Made by a program: the position numbers and the translations under genes. Below, in pieces: positions 17,511 through 30,655 of a DNA stretch of 64,000 bases. The stretch spans positions 186,001-250,000 of the forward strand of contig NZ_JAUSNR010000002.1 in the NCBI RefSeq assembly GCF_030656345.1, written 5' to 3'. Each line of letters opens with the position of its first letter. Positions within the stretch are counted from its first letter, which is position 1. Under the pieces are notes generated by a model. It was not told the origin of the DNA. It made no database searches and saw only the letters and a program-made list of their open reading frames with translations. The stretch comes from Pseudotabrizicola sp. GTDB lineage: Bacteria > Pseudomonadota > Alphaproteobacteria > Rhodobacterales > Rhodobacteraceae.

Positions 17511-18493
17511 GCTTCCGGGGGGTGCTTGCCAGCCTGACGGTGCTTGTCGCGGTGTTGTTCGCGCTGTCGCTGGTGACCGGGGTGGCCCCGGTCGGCCCGG
17601 GCGAAAGCCTGTTGGCCCTGATCAGCGATGATGGCGGGCCGCTGACCATGGTGATGCGCGAAATCCGGCTGCCGCGCGCCATTCTGGCGGTGATGATCGG
17701 GGTCAGCCTTGGCCTGTCGGGCGCAGCGATGCAGGGCTTTCTGCGCAACCCGCTGGCAGAGCCGGGGTTGATCGGCGTGTCCTCCTCGGCTGCCCTTGGC
17801 GCGGTTCTGGCTTTGCAGACCGGGTTTGCGATGGCGTTCACGCTGGCGCTGCCCTTTGCCGCCCTGATGGGGGCGGTTGTCGGGGTGGCGGTGATCCTGT
17901 TTCTGGCCGGGCCGGGGGGCGGGGCCTTTACCCTGATCCTTGCAGGCATCGCCCTGTCCGCGCTGACCGGGGCGATGACATCGCTGGTGCTGAACCTGTC
18001 GCCCAACCCATTTGCCGCGAATGAGATTGTGTTCTGGATGATGGGCTCACTGGCCGACCGGTCATTCGACCATGTCTGGATGGCGCTGCCGATCATGGCG
18101 CTCGGCTGGGTCGCGCTTGCGCGCACCGGGCGGGGCTTGGAGGCGCTGACACTGGGCGAGGATGCGGCGGCGTCGATGGGTTTTGACCTGTCACGCCTGC
18201 AGCTGGTGCTGCTGGGGGGGGTCGCCGCCTCGGTCGGGGCGGCGGTGGCGGTGGCGGGGGCGATCGGCTTTGTCGGGCTGGTGGTGCCGCATATGTTGCG
18301 CCCGCTGGTGGGCGGCAGCCCGTCACGGCTGTTGCCAGCCGCGGCGCTCGGGGGGGCGGCACTGCTGCTGGCGGCGGACATTGCCGTGCGGCTGGTTCTG
18401 CCGGGGCGCGATCTGAAGCTGGGGGTGGTGATGGCACTGGTCGGGGCCCCGATCTTTCTGCACCTGATCTGGCGGATGCGGGGGCAGCCATGA
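17507..18493 (+). CDS. btuC: FecCD/BtuC family ABC transporter permease
   Basis: Polytopic. LPRAILAVMIGVSLGLSGAAMQGFLRNPLAEPGLIGVSSSAALGAVLAL and GAIGFVGLVVPHMLRPLVGG motifs. Confidence 0.92.
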   Translation: MSFRGVLASLTVLVAVLFALSLVTGVAPVGPGESLLALISDDGGPLTMVMREIRLPRAILAVMIGVSLGLSGAAMQGFLRNPLAEPGLIGVSSSAALGAVLALQTGFAMAFTLALPFAALMGAVVGVAVILFLAGPGGGAFTLILAGIALSALTGAMTSLVLNLSPNPFAANEIVFWMMGSLADRSFDHVWMALPIMALGWVALARTGRGLEALTLGEDAAASMGFDLSRLQLVLLGGVAASVGAAVAVAGAIGFVGLVVPHMLRPLVGGSPSRLLPAAALGGAALLLAADIAVRLVLPGRDLKLGVVMALVGAPIFLHLIWRMRGQP

Positions 18494-19233
18494 CCCTGCT
18501 GACGCTGGACAAACTGACCGCCCGTCGTGGGCCATGCGCCGTGCTGTCCGGCATTTCGCTGCAGGTCGGTGCGGGAGAGTGTATCGGGTTGATCGGTCCG
18601 AACGGTGCCGGGAAAACCACGCTGATGCGGGCGGCGCTTGGGCTGATGCGGGCCGAAGGGGTGTCGTCGCTTGCCAGTCTGTCGCCTGCGGCCCGCGCCG
18701 CCCAAGCGGCGTGGCTGCCGCAATCGCCCGAGATTGCCTGGCCGGTCACGGTGCGTCATCTGGTGGCGCTGGGGGCCATGGCGCGGGGGCGTGGCGCGGA
18801 ACATCCGAGCGTGGATCATGCCATCGACCGCATGGGCCTTGGCCCCTTTCGTGACCGCGCCGCGAATGGCCTGTCGGGGGGCGAGCAGGCGCGGGTGCTG
18901 ATTGCCCGCGCGCTCGCGCAGGACACGCCCTTGCTTCTGACCGATGAGCCGATCGCCGGGCTGGACCCGGCCCAGCAGATCCGCACCATGCGGGTGTTCC
19001 GCGATCTGGCGACCGAAGGGCGCTCGGTCATCGTATCCTTGCACGATCTGGGGCTGGCCGCGCGCCATTGCACCCGGATCATTGTGGTGGACAAGGGTGG
19101 CATCGCCGCCGATGGCCCACCCGATAAGGTGCTGACGGATGACCTGATGGGCCAGGTGTTCGGCGTCACCTCATTCCGGGCCGAAACCGCGCAGGGGCCG
19201 GTGTTTCAGCCGATGGAGACGCTGGCCCCATGA
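18490..19233 (+). CDS. btuD: ABC transporter ATP-binding protein, BtuD-like
   Basis: Walker A GPNGAGKTTLMRA, signature LSGGEQARVLIARALAQDTPLLLTDEPIAGLDP. Confidence 0.9.
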   Translation: MTLLTLDKLTARRGPCAVLSGISLQVGAGECIGLIGPNGAGKTTLMRAALGLMRAEGVSSLASLSPAARAAQAAWLPQSPEIAWPVTVRHLVALGAMARGRGAEHPSVDHAIDRMGLGPFRDRAANGLSGGEQARVLIARALAQDTPLLLTDEPIAGLDPAQQIRTMRVFRDLATEGRSVIVSLHDLGLAARHCTRIIVVDKGGIAADGPPDKVLTDDLMGQVFGVTSFRAETAQGPVFQPMETLAP

Positions 19234-19904
19234 TCACGGTCACGCTGGACCGCCCCTGGCTGCGGGCAGACCTGCACCGCCCGCGCCGGATCTTGTCCTT
19301 TGCGCCCTATCGTCCGGGCTTTGTCATGGCGCGGCACATCCTGTGGCGGGAGGTGCGCAATGCCGATCTGACGCCTGATTTTGACGTGTCAGACTGGTTC
19401 GCCCGCGATCTGGCACGCTATGGTCATCAGGATGCGGTCGGGCTGCTGACCTCACGCGATATTGGCCGGTTTGTCCTGACAGAGGCGCGGGTAGAGGGGC
19501 AGGGGGCGGCCTGTCTGGCCACCGTCGGCCTGGGCAATGCCGAGGCTGTCGGATCACGCCTGCCTATCGACCCGCAGGCCGGTTACGGCACAATCAACAT
19601 TCTGGTGATGAGTGAACCCGGCCTGACCGAAACCGCCCAGATCGAGGCGCTGAGCATCGCCACACAGGCCCGCACCGCCGCCGTGATGGACAGCGGGCTG
19701 TGCCTGCCGGATGGCCATCCGGCCACCGGCACAGGCACCGATTGCATTGCCATAGCTGCCGATCCCGGTCCTGTGGCCTATGCCGGATTGCACACGGCAT
19801 TGGGCGAAGCGATTGGCCGCGCCGTCCGCACTGCTGTGGATCAGGGGGCGGCGGAGTGGATGGTGGAAAACGGCCGCAAGGCTCAGACCGACTCTGGCAA
19901 GTAA
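19230..19904 (+). CDS. cbiZ: Adenosylcobinamide amidohydrolase (CbiZ family)
   Basis: ATVGLGNAEAVG, GTINILVMSEPGLTETAQIEALSIATQARTAAVMD, and the family-typical ATGTGTDCIAIAA. Co-transcribed with BtuFCD. Confidence 0.88.
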   Translation: MITVTLDRPWLRADLHRPRRILSFAPYRPGFVMARHILWREVRNADLTPDFDVSDWFARDLARYGHQDAVGLLTSRDIGRFVLTEARVEGQGAACLATVGLGNAEAVGSRLPIDPQAGYGTINILVMSEPGLTETAQIEALSIATQARTAAVMDSGLCLPDGHPATGTGTDCIAIAADPGPVAYAGLHTALGEAIGRAVRTAVDQGAAEWMVENGRKAQTDSGK

Positions 19905-20914
19905 AGATCCTGCGTCAGGAAATGCTGCCCCCCGGTCGCCGCCAGCCCGCTTTGCACCGTTTCAGATGCGATGGTCACCAGATCGGCGCAGAGCTGCGCC
20001 AGCGGCGTCGCGATCACCATCGTCACATGGCGCGAGATCAGGGCGGCCCGGCTTTCCGGCGTCAGCTCATTGACGATCAGCGCCACCTCTCCCGGCGCGC
20101 GGGTTTCGCGCAGGGCGGCAATCGCGCCCTCCATCCCGCCGCCCGCGCAATAGATGCCGCGCAGGTCGCCGTGGCGGCCCAACAGATCCAGCGTCGCCTC
20201 ATAGGTCAGCTGCCGGGTTTCCAGATTGACCAGCGTATCGAGCACATGAAACGCCGACGCATATTCCCGGATGTAGCTGCGAAAGCCGGTTTCCCGCAAT
20301 TCATGCCCATGCCAGCGGGTGCCGCCGATGAACACCGCAATCTTGCCGGGCTGGTGTGAGGCAAGGCTGATCATCTGCGCCGCGATCCGCCCGACCTTCA
20401 TGTTGTTCATGCCGATATACTGCTGCCGCACGCCTTGGGCAAAATCGTTGAGCAGCGCAAAACACGGCACCCCCGCCGCATTGATGCGGCGCACAGCCTC
20501 TGTCACTTCGGGGTGGGCGACGGCAGTGGCGGCAATCGCATCGACCTTGCCTGCCATACCCTCCATCAGCGCCACGAAATCCGCCGGGGTCTGTGAGGTG
20601 GAAAACGCGATCTGCACGCTGGCCCGCACGCCGACAGCGGATGACACCGCCTTTTCAATCTCGGCCCGGAACTGCTGGTAAAAGGCTTGCCGTTCCTTGT
20701 GCAGCACGACGCCCAGACGCAACCGGGGCCGCGCGTCCTGAACGCGTTGCGCAATCAGCGGGGCCGCGTGGTAGCCGATCCGGCGTGCGGCTTCGTAGAC
20801 CCGGTTGGCGGTGTCTTCGCGCACCTTTTCGCGGGCGTTCAGCACCCGGTCGACCGTGGCTGGCGACAGCCCCGCCTCACGCGCGACGTCATGTATGGTG
20901 GGGCGACGGGCCAT
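19883..20914 (-). CDS. LacI family transcriptional regulator
   Basis: MARRPTIHDVAREAGLSPATVDRVLNAREKVREDTANRVYEAARRIGYH (LacI HTH) plus periplasmic-binding-protein-like sensor domain. Confidence 0.92.
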   Translation of the reverse strand: MARRPTIHDVAREAGLSPATVDRVLNAREKVREDTANRVYEAARRIGYHAAPLIAQRVQDARPRLRLGVVLHKERQAFYQQFRAEIEKAVSSAVGVRASVQIAFSTSQTPADFVALMEGMAGKVDAIAATAVAHPEVTEAVRRINAAGVPCFALLNDFAQGVRQQYIGMNNMKVGRIAAQMISLASHQPGKIAVFIGGTRWHGHELRETGFRSYIREYASAFHVLDTLVNLETRQLTYEATLDLLGRHGDLRGIYCAGGGMEGAIAALRETRAPGEVALIVNELTPESRAALISRHVTMVIATPLAQLCADLVTIASETVQSGLAATGGQHFLTQDLYLPESV

Positions 20915-20957
20915 GATCCTCCGGCTCTTTCGTGTCTGCTTAGCCCGTCCGCTGCGG

Positions 20958-21860
20958 CTACGCCAGATGATGCCCCCGCATCGACGACAGCAGCGTTTCT
21001 TTTGACGTGGCCAGATGCCCGCGCGCCCGCGCCTCGGCGGTGGGTGTGTCCCGGGCCTGCAGGGCCGCGATGATGGTCAGGTGTTCGCGGATCGCCGCCT
21101 CATTCCGGTAGCGTTCCATCGTCTTGTCCCACTGATAATGATAGTGAAAGATCAGCGAGATCACCTTCTGGAACTCGGCCACAAAACGATTGCTGACCAC
21201 CGAGTTGAGCAGCGCATGAAACCGCCCGTCCAGCCGTGAAAAGTCGTGAAAGTCGCGATCAATCCGCTGGAGCAGATCCAGATGCTCATCATGGATCGCG
21301 GCCAGTGCCGCCCAGGCCGGATGATCCCCCGGCAGTGCTGCAAACACCCGCACGGCGTTCAGCTCCAGCACCTGCCGGAATTCCGACAGCTCCACCGCAT
21401 AATCGGCGGTGAACCCCAGCAGGCGCCAGCCGCCGCGCACCCGCCGCTCGATCAGCCCCGATTGCCCAAGGCTGGCCAGAAACTCCTGCAAGGCATGTGG
21501 CGGCACGGCAAATTGCCGGGCGAGTTGAGTGATGTTCAGAGCGGTGCCAGCCGGCACGTCAAAGCGCAGCACCCAGTCCAGAAACCGGGCTTCCAGATCT
21601 TCGCGGCCAATGTAGTCTTCGCGCAGCGGCAGCCGGTCATCTTTCCCCGGCACGCGTGCCAGCTGTTTGTTGCGCCCGCTGCCCTGCAAAATGCCATCGG
21701 CGCCCAGTTTCTGCACAACCGCGCGGATCACCGTCCTCGACACCCCAAGTCCCGCCGCCATCTGCACTTCGGATGGCAGGCCCGCCCCCACGGTCAGGAC
21801 TGACAGCATATCCAGCATCGCATTGTGCGACTGGCGAAAGCGGGTGTCGGTGCGTGCCAT
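20958..21860 (-). CDS. GntR family (FCD) transcriptional regulator with an apparent second winged-HTH segment
   Basis: GntR HTH LPSEVQMAAGLGVSRTVIRAVVQKLGADGILQ; second HTH-like stretch AGTALNITQLARQFAVPPHALQEFLASLGQSGLIERR; C-terminal FCD helices (FHALLNSVVSNRF). Confidence 0.85.
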   Translation of the reverse strand: MARTDTRFRQSHNAMLDMLSVLTVGAGLPSEVQMAAGLGVSRTVIRAVVQKLGADGILQGSGRNKQLARVPGKDDRLPLREDYIGREDLEARFLDWVLRFDVPAGTALNITQLARQFAVPPHALQEFLASLGQSGLIERRVRGGWRLLGFTADYAVELSEFRQVLELNAVRVFAALPGDHPAWAALAAIHDEHLDLLQRIDRDFHDFSRLDGRFHALLNSVVSNRFVAEFQKVISLIFHYHYQWDKTMERYRNEAAIREHLTIIAALQARDTPTAEARARGHLATSKETLLSSMRGHHLA

Positions 21861-22026
21861 TGGGTGTTTTCCCCTCAGCCCCTGTTTTGTCCGGGCCCTG
21901 TTTCTATGCATTAAAAAATTAAAAACAGTTGGCAAGGGGAAATCGCCCCTGCATGGTGTCTTTAATGATAAAAATCACTGGCTGAGTCGGTGGTCAGATT
22001 GGTGGCCTTGGGAGGGGTTCTGAATC

Positions 22027-23043
22027 ATGGATGGCCCGGTCGTTCAGACCATGCTTTGTGGCACCTGCGCGGCCCCCGGACAGTTCACGCTGACGACCCA
22101 CCCGCAACCGCAGACTGCGCCTGACGGTTGGGTGCTGGTCGATATTGATGCGGTCGGGTTGTGTGGCACCGATTTCCATATCTTTGAAGGCAAGCATCCG
22201 TTTCTGGCTTACCCCCGGGTGATCGGCCATGAACTGTCCGGCCATGTCGCGCAGGCCACGGGTGATTGGCCGAAGGGCACAGCGGTGGTGATCAATCCCT
22301 ACCTGTCCTGTGGGCGTTGCGTGGCTTGCCGAAAGGGCAAGCCCAACTGCTGCACCGATATCGCCGTGCTGGGCGTGCACCGTGACGGCGGCATGTGCGC
22401 CCGCATCGCGGTGCCATCCGGCAACCTGTATGACGCATCCCGCCTGCCCAAGGGCGCTGCGGTGCTGACCGAGTTTCTGGCCATCGGCGCGCATGCCGTG
22501 CGACGCGCGGCCCCCGGTCCCGGCGATACAGTGCTGGTTACCGGCGCAGGCCCTATCGGCCTTGGCGTTGCGCTGTTTGCACGGGCGCGTGGTGCCGCCG
22601 TACATCTGCGCGATGCCAGCCCCGCCCGGCTGAGCGCCGCCGCCGGGTTCGGCTTTGCCGAACTGCATGGCGTGGCCGACCCGCTGCCCGAAGGCGGCTT
22701 TGACGTGGTGTTCGACGCCACCGGCAACCCTCGCGCCATTCAGGCCGGGTTTGCACATGTTGCCCATGGCGGCACCTATGTGCTGGTGTCAGTCGTCAAG
22801 GATGACATCACCTTTTCTGACCCCGAATTCCACAAGCGCGAAATGACCCTGATGGGCAGCCGCAACGCCACTGCCGAAGACTTTGCCACCGTCATGCAGG
22901 CGCTGAGCGACGGCACCATTGACGCTGCCCGCATCACCTCGGAGACCCTGCCGCTGGCCGATCTGCCCGCGCGGTTCCCTGCGCTGGTTGCCAACCGTGA
23001 GGCGCTGATCAAGATTGTCGTGCAGGTCGGGGGGCAGACATGA
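22027..23043 (+). CDS. Zinc-dependent medium-chain alcohol/sugar-acid dehydrogenase
   Basis: [45 protein letters not shown] (structural Zn cysteines), [22 protein letters not shown]. Confidence 0.9.
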   Translation: MDGPVVQTMLCGTCAAPGQFTLTTHPQPQTAPDGWVLVDIDAVGLCGTDFHIFEGKHPFLAYPRVIGHELSGHVAQATGDWPKGTAVVINPYLSCGRCVACRKGKPNCCTDIAVLGVHRDGGMCARIAVPSGNLYDASRLPKGAAVLTEFLAIGAHAVRRAAPGPGDTVLVTGAGPIGLGVALFARARGAAVHLRDASPARLSAAAGFGFAELHGVADPLPEGGFDVVFDATGNPRAIQAGFAHVAHGGTYVLVSVVKDDITFSDPEFHKREMTLMGSRNATAEDFATVMQALSDGTIDAARITSETLPLADLPARFPALVANREALIKIVVQVGGQT

Positions 23044-24557
23044 CTCTTGTCCGCATGACCGGCATCGACAAGCATTTCCCCGGCGTCCACGCGCTGAAGT
23101 CGGCACAGTTCGATCTGGTGCCGGGGGAGGTGCACGCCCTGATGGGCGAAAACGGCGCGGGCAAGTCGACACTGATGAAGGTGCTGTCCGGCATCTACCA
23201 GCCTGATGGCGGCACGGTCGAGGTGTCGGGCGAACCCGCCACCATCAACGGCCCCCGCGCGGCGCAGGCGCTTGGCATCGGCATCATCCATCAGGAACTG
23301 GCCCTGATGAACGACCTGACCGTGGCGCAGAACATTTTCATCGGCCGCGAGCCCCGCCGCAGTTTTGGCCGACTGGACGAGGCGCAGCTGAACGCCGATG
23401 CGGAAAGCATCTTCGCCCAGATGAAGGTGCGCATCGACCCGAGGACCGAGGTGCGCACCCTGTCGGTCGCCCGCCAGCAGATGGTGGAAATCGCCAAGGC
23501 GCTGTCGTTCCGCTCGCGCATCCTGATCATGGATGAACCCACCGCCGCGCTGAACGATGCCGAAACCAATGAACTGTTTGCCATCATCCGGGGTTTGCGC
23601 ACCGAGGGCGTGGGTGTGGTCTACATCAGCCACAAGATGGACGAAATCCGCCGCATTTCCGACCGCGTCACCATCATGCGCGACGGGGCCTATGTCGGCA
23701 CGGTCCACGCCGCCGATACGCCGATTGAAACCATCATCAGCATGATGGTCGGGCGTGATCTGGAAAGCGTGCATGTCGATATCCCCGACCTGTCCTCTGC
23801 CCCGGTGGCGCTGGAGGTGCGGGGTCTGAACCGGGGTCGCATCATCCGCGATGTGGGGTTCAGTGTGCGGCAGGGCGAGATCTTGGGCTTTGCCGGGCTG
23901 ATGGGGGCCGGGCGCACCGAAGTCGCCCGCGCGATCTTTGGTGCAGACCCGCGCGACAGCGGCGAGATCATCGTGCATGGCAAACCCTCCACCATCCGCA
24001 GCCCGCAGGATGCCGTGGCTGCAGGCATCGGCTATCTGTCGGAGGACCGCAAACACTTCGGCCTCGCCCTCGGCCTTGATGTGCGCGCCAATGTCGGCAT
24101 GACCAGCCTCGCCCGGTTTTCCAACGCAATGGGTGTGCTGGATGAGGCGGGACTGGAAAAGACCGCCCGTACCTACATCACCCAGCTTGCCATCCGCACC
24201 CCGTCTGACCGGCAAGAGGTGCGGTTGCTGTCGGGCGGCAATCAGCAGAAGATCGTCATCGCCAAATGGTTGTTGCGCAACTGCGACATCCTGATCTTTG
24301 ACGAACCGACCCGTGGCATCGACGTGGGGGCCAAGGCGGAAATCTACCGCCTGATGCAGGCGCTTGCGGCGGATGGCAAAGCCATCATCGTCATCAGTTC
24401 CGAACTGCCCGAGGTGCTGCGCCTGTCGCACCGCATTGCCGTGATGTGCGAAGGCCGCCTGACCGGCATTCTGCCCGGCGGCCCCGGCACCAGTCAGGAA
24501 GAAATCATGCGCCTTGCCACCACAAAACACAGCGCACCTGAGGAGGCTATCGCATGA
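23040..24557 (+). CDS. Sugar ABC transporter ATP-binding protein (RbsA-type, two ATPase domains)
   Basis: [23 protein letters not shown] in the N-terminal domain; [42 protein letters not shown] in the C-terminal domain. Confidence 0.95.
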   Translation: MTLVRMTGIDKHFPGVHALKSAQFDLVPGEVHALMGENGAGKSTLMKVLSGIYQPDGGTVEVSGEPATINGPRAAQALGIGIIHQELALMNDLTVAQNIFIGREPRRSFGRLDEAQLNADAESIFAQMKVRIDPRTEVRTLSVARQQMVEIAKALSFRSRILIMDEPTAALNDAETNELFAIIRGLRTEGVGVVYISHKMDEIRRISDRVTIMRDGAYVGTVHAADTPIETIISMMVGRDLESVHVDIPDLSSAPVALEVRGLNRGRIIRDVGFSVRQGEILGFAGLMGAGRTEVARAIFGADPRDSGEIIVHGKPSTIRSPQDAVAAGIGYLSEDRKHFGLALGLDVRANVGMTSLARFSNAMGVLDEAGLEKTARTYITQLAIRTPSDRQEVRLLSGGNQQKIVIAKWLLRNCDILIFDEPTRGIDVGAKAEIYRLMQALAADGKAIIVISSELPEVLRLSHRIAVMCEGRLTGILPGGPGTSQEEIMRLATTKHSAPEEAIA

Positions 24558-25552
24558 CAACCCTGCCCGCCGCCACCCCGGCCCGCAAACCCGCATCCGG
24601 CGCGCAGCAAAAGCTGCTGGCCTTTGCCAGCCTGATCGTTTTGCTGGTGTTCTTCTCGGTGGCGTCGCCGAACTTCCTGCAAACCTCAAACATGCTGGCC
24701 ATTCTGCAGGCGACATCGGTCAACGGGGTGCTGGCGATTGCGGCCACTTTGGTCATCATCACCGGGGGGATTGATCTGTCGGTCGGCACGCTGATGACAT
24801 TCTGTGCCGTCATGGCGGGGGTGATCCTGACCAATGCCGGGTTGCCGCTGCCCTTTGGCATTGTCGGGGCGATTGCTGCGGGTGCTGTCTGCGGCACCAT
24901 TTCCGGCACGCTGGTCGCCAAGATGAAAATCCCTCCGTTTATCGCCACGTTGGGGATGATGCTGATCCTCAAGGGTCTGTCGCTGATTATTTCGGGCACC
25001 AAGCCGATTTACTTCAACGACACGCCGGGGTTCTCGCAAATCTCCACCGGGTCGTTGATCGGCAAGATCATCCCTTCTGTTCCAGTGCCCAATGGCGTGC
25101 TGATCCTGTTCGTTCTGGCGCTGGTCATCGGCTATGTTTTGAACCGCACTGTGCTTGGCCGGTACTGCTTTGCGCTTGGGTCCAATGAAGAGGCGGTGCG
25201 CCTGTCCGGCGTGAATACCGATGCATGGAAGATCGCCATCTACGCCTTGGCAGGCAGCATCTGTGGCATTGCTGGGCTGATCATCGCGTCACGCCTGAAC
25301 TCGGCGCAGCCCGCACTGGGGCTGGGGTATGAGCTGGACGCCATCGCCGCCGTGGTCATCGGGGGCACCTCGCTGGCCGGGGGGCGCGGGTCGATCCTTG
25401 GCACCATGATCGGCGCGCTGATCATGGCCGTGCTGCTGAACGGATTGCGCGTCATGTCGGTGGCGCAGGAATGGCAGACCGTTGTCACCGGCGGAATCAT
25501 CATCGCCGCCGTTTACGCCGACATGCTGCGCCGCCGCCGCGCGGCCAGCTGA
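24554..25552 (+). CDS. Sugar ABC transporter permease (RbsC-type)
   Basis: [18 protein letters not shown] and [44 protein letters not shown] motifs. Confidence 0.94.
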   Translation: MTTLPAATPARKPASGAQQKLLAFASLIVLLVFFSVASPNFLQTSNMLAILQATSVNGVLAIAATLVIITGGIDLSVGTLMTFCAVMAGVILTNAGLPLPFGIVGAIAAGAVCGTISGTLVAKMKIPPFIATLGMMLILKGLSLIISGTKPIYFNDTPGFSQISTGSLIGKIIPSVPVPNGVLILFVLALVIGYVLNRTVLGRYCFALGSNEEAVRLSGVNTDAWKIAIYALAGSICGIAGLIIASRLNSAQPALGLGYELDAIAAVVIGGTSLAGGRGSILGTMIGALIMAVLLNGLRVMSVAQEWQTVVTGGIIIAAVYADMLRRRRAAS

Positions 25553-25631
25553 CACATCAACCAGAGGGCGACGAACGCCCCAAATACTTTGCCCGCACTC
25601 ATCAACATCGCACACCATGGGAGGATACCCG

Positions 25632-26579
25632 ATGTTCACCAGACGCACCTTGCTTGCCGCCGCATCCGCCACCGCGCTGATGCTGTCCACCAGCCTCGCT
25701 CACGCGCAGGACAAGATCTACATCCCGCTCGTCTCCAAGGGCTTCCAGCATCAGTTCTGGCAGGCCGTGAAGGCCGGTGCCGATCAGGCCGCCGCCGAAT
25801 TCGGGGTCGAGGTCACATTTGAGGGACCCGATACCGAGGCCCAGGTCGATAAACAGATGGACATGCTGTCCGCTGCTCTGGCGAAAAAGCCTGCCGCTTT
25901 GGGCTTTGCCGCGCTTGACAGTCAGGCCGCAACCCCGCTGCTGCGTCAGGCGCAAGAGGCGGGCATCCCGGTCATCGCCTTTGACTCCGGGGTTGACAGC
26001 GATATCCCGGCCACCACCGTCACCACCAACAACCTTGCCGCCGCTGCACTGGCCGCCGATAAGATGGCCGAGCTGATCGGCGGTGCGGGCAAGGTGGCGC
26101 TGGTGGTGCACGACCAGACCTCACGCACCGGGATCGACCGGCGTGATGGCTTTGTGAACCGCATGGCAGAGGCCTATCCGGACATCGAGATCGTCGATAT
26201 CCAGTATGGCGGCGGCGATCAGCTGATGTCGACCGAGATCACCAAGGCGATGCTGACCGCGCATCCCGACATGAAGGGTGTGTTTGGCGCGAACGAAGGG
26301 TCGGCGCTGGGGGTAATCAACGCTGTGCGGGAAACCAACACCCAGGGGCTGATCGTCATCGGCTACGACTCGGGGGCCGCCCAAAAGGCCGCCGTGCGCG
26401 ATGGTCTGATGGCGGGCGCGATCACCCAAAGCCCGGTCGGCATGGGCTATGAAACGGTCAAGGCCGCAATCGCGGCAACCAAGGGCGAGATGCTGCCAAA
26501 GACCATCGACTCGGGCTTTGCATGGTACGACGCCACCAACATGGACGCGCCGGAAATCGCCGCCGTCCTGTACGACTGA
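25632..26579 (+). CDS. Sugar ABC transporter substrate-binding protein (RbsB-type)
   Basis: Signal peptide MFTRRTLLAAASATALMLSTSLAHAQ. KIYIPLVSKGFQHQFWQAVKAGADQAAAEFGVEVTFEGPDTEAQVDKQMDML. Confidence 0.93.
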   Translation: MFTRRTLLAAASATALMLSTSLAHAQDKIYIPLVSKGFQHQFWQAVKAGADQAAAEFGVEVTFEGPDTEAQVDKQMDMLSAALAKKPAALGFAALDSQAATPLLRQAQEAGIPVIAFDSGVDSDIPATTVTTNNLAAAALAADKMAELIGGAGKVALVVHDQTSRTGIDRRDGFVNRMAEAYPDIEIVDIQYGGGDQLMSTEITKAMLTAHPDMKGVFGANEGSALGVINAVRETNTQGLIVIGYDSGAAQKAAVRDGLMAGAITQSPVGMGYETVKAAIAATKGEMLPKTIDSGFAWYDATNMDAPEIAAVLYD

Positions 26580-27446
<867 letters not shown>

Positions 27447-27454
27447 GGCCCAAA

Positions 27455-29756
<2,302 letters not shown>

Positions 29757-29767
29757 AAGGATCTGAT

Positions 29768-30613
29768 ATGAAACTCCTCCGTCATGGCGCTGCGGGCGCT
29801 GAACGTCCCGGTCTGCTGCATTCGGATGGCACCATCCGTGACCTGACCGGCATTGTGCCCGATATTGCCGGCGATGTGCTGTCTGATGCCGGCCTGTCGG
29901 GCTTGCGCGGCGTGGATGTGGGCAGCCTGCCGGTGGTGGCGGCTGACAGCCGGCTTGGGCCCTGCGTTGCAGGCACCGGAAAATTCATCTGCATCGGCCT
30001 GAACTACGCCGACCATGCCGCCGAATCCGGGCTGGCCGTGCCGCCCGAGCCGGTCATCTTCATGAAGGCCACCAGCGCCATCGTCGGCCCGAACGACCCG
30101 ATCATCATCCCCCGCACATCGGAGAAAACCGACTGGGAGGTGGAGCTGGGCGTGATCATCGGGACACGGGCGAAATACGTCTCGGAAGCCGACGCGCTGA
30201 ATTATGTCGCGGGCTATGCCGTGACCAATGATGTCAGTGAACGCGCGTTTCAGGCCGAACGGGCCGGACAATGGACCAAGGGCAAAAGCTGCGACAACTT
30301 CGGTCAGCTTGGCCCCTGGCTGGTAACGCGCGACGAGGTGGCGGACCCGCAGGCCCTGTCAATGTGGCTGAAGGTAAACGGCCAGACCATGCAGGACGGG
30401 TCCACCAAGACCATGGTCTACGGCGTGGCGCATGTGGTCAGCTATCTGTCGCAGTTCATGACCCTGCATCCGGGCGATGTGATTTCTACCGGCACCCCAC
30501 CCGGCGTGGGCATGGGGATGAAGCCGCCGCGCTACCTGAAGGCGGGCGATGTGGTGGAACTGGGCATCGAAGGTCTGGGCCAGCAGCGTCAGGATGTGAT
30601 CGCCGACAGCTGA
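29768..30613 (+). CDS. Fumarylacetoacetate hydrolase family protein (candidate 2,4-diketo-3-deoxy-L-fuconate hydrolase)
   Basis: FICIGLNYADHAAESG..PEPVIFMKATSAIVGPNDPI, DWEVELGVIIG, GYAVTNDVSERAFQ, KSCDNFGQLGPWLV, ISTGTPPGVGMGMKPPRYLKAGD are FAH family motifs. Confidence 0.92.
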   Translation: MKLLRHGAAGAERPGLLHSDGTIRDLTGIVPDIAGDVLSDAGLSGLRGVDVGSLPVVAADSRLGPCVAGTGKFICIGLNYADHAAESGLAVPPEPVIFMKATSAIVGPNDPIIIPRTSEKTDWEVELGVIIGTRAKYVSEADALNYVAGYAVTNDVSERAFQAERAGQWTKGKSCDNFGQLGPWLVTRDEVADPQALSMWLKVNGQTMQDGSTKTMVYGVAHVVSYLSQFMTLHPGDVISTGTPPGVGMGMKPPRYLKAGDVVELGIEGLGQQRQDVIADS

Positions 30614-30623
30614 GGGCGTTGCG

Positions 30624-30655
30624 TAGCCCGGCCCTTTCGGGGCCGGGCCTTTCGG
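30624..30655 (+). terminator. Rho-independent-like terminator at end of the sugar operon
   Basis: GCCCGGCCC-TTTCG-GGGCCGGGC followed by CTTTCGG. Confidence 0.6.

Noticed and set aside
17464-19068. 534-aa minus-strand ORF antisense to btuC/btuD
   Set aside because: Ser/Pro/Ala/Arg-rich antisense artifact over well-defined FecCD permease and ATPase genes.
22776-24716. 646-aa minus-strand ORF antisense to the RbsA-type ATPase
   Set aside because: Antisense artifact; the plus strand encodes two intact ABC ATPase domains.
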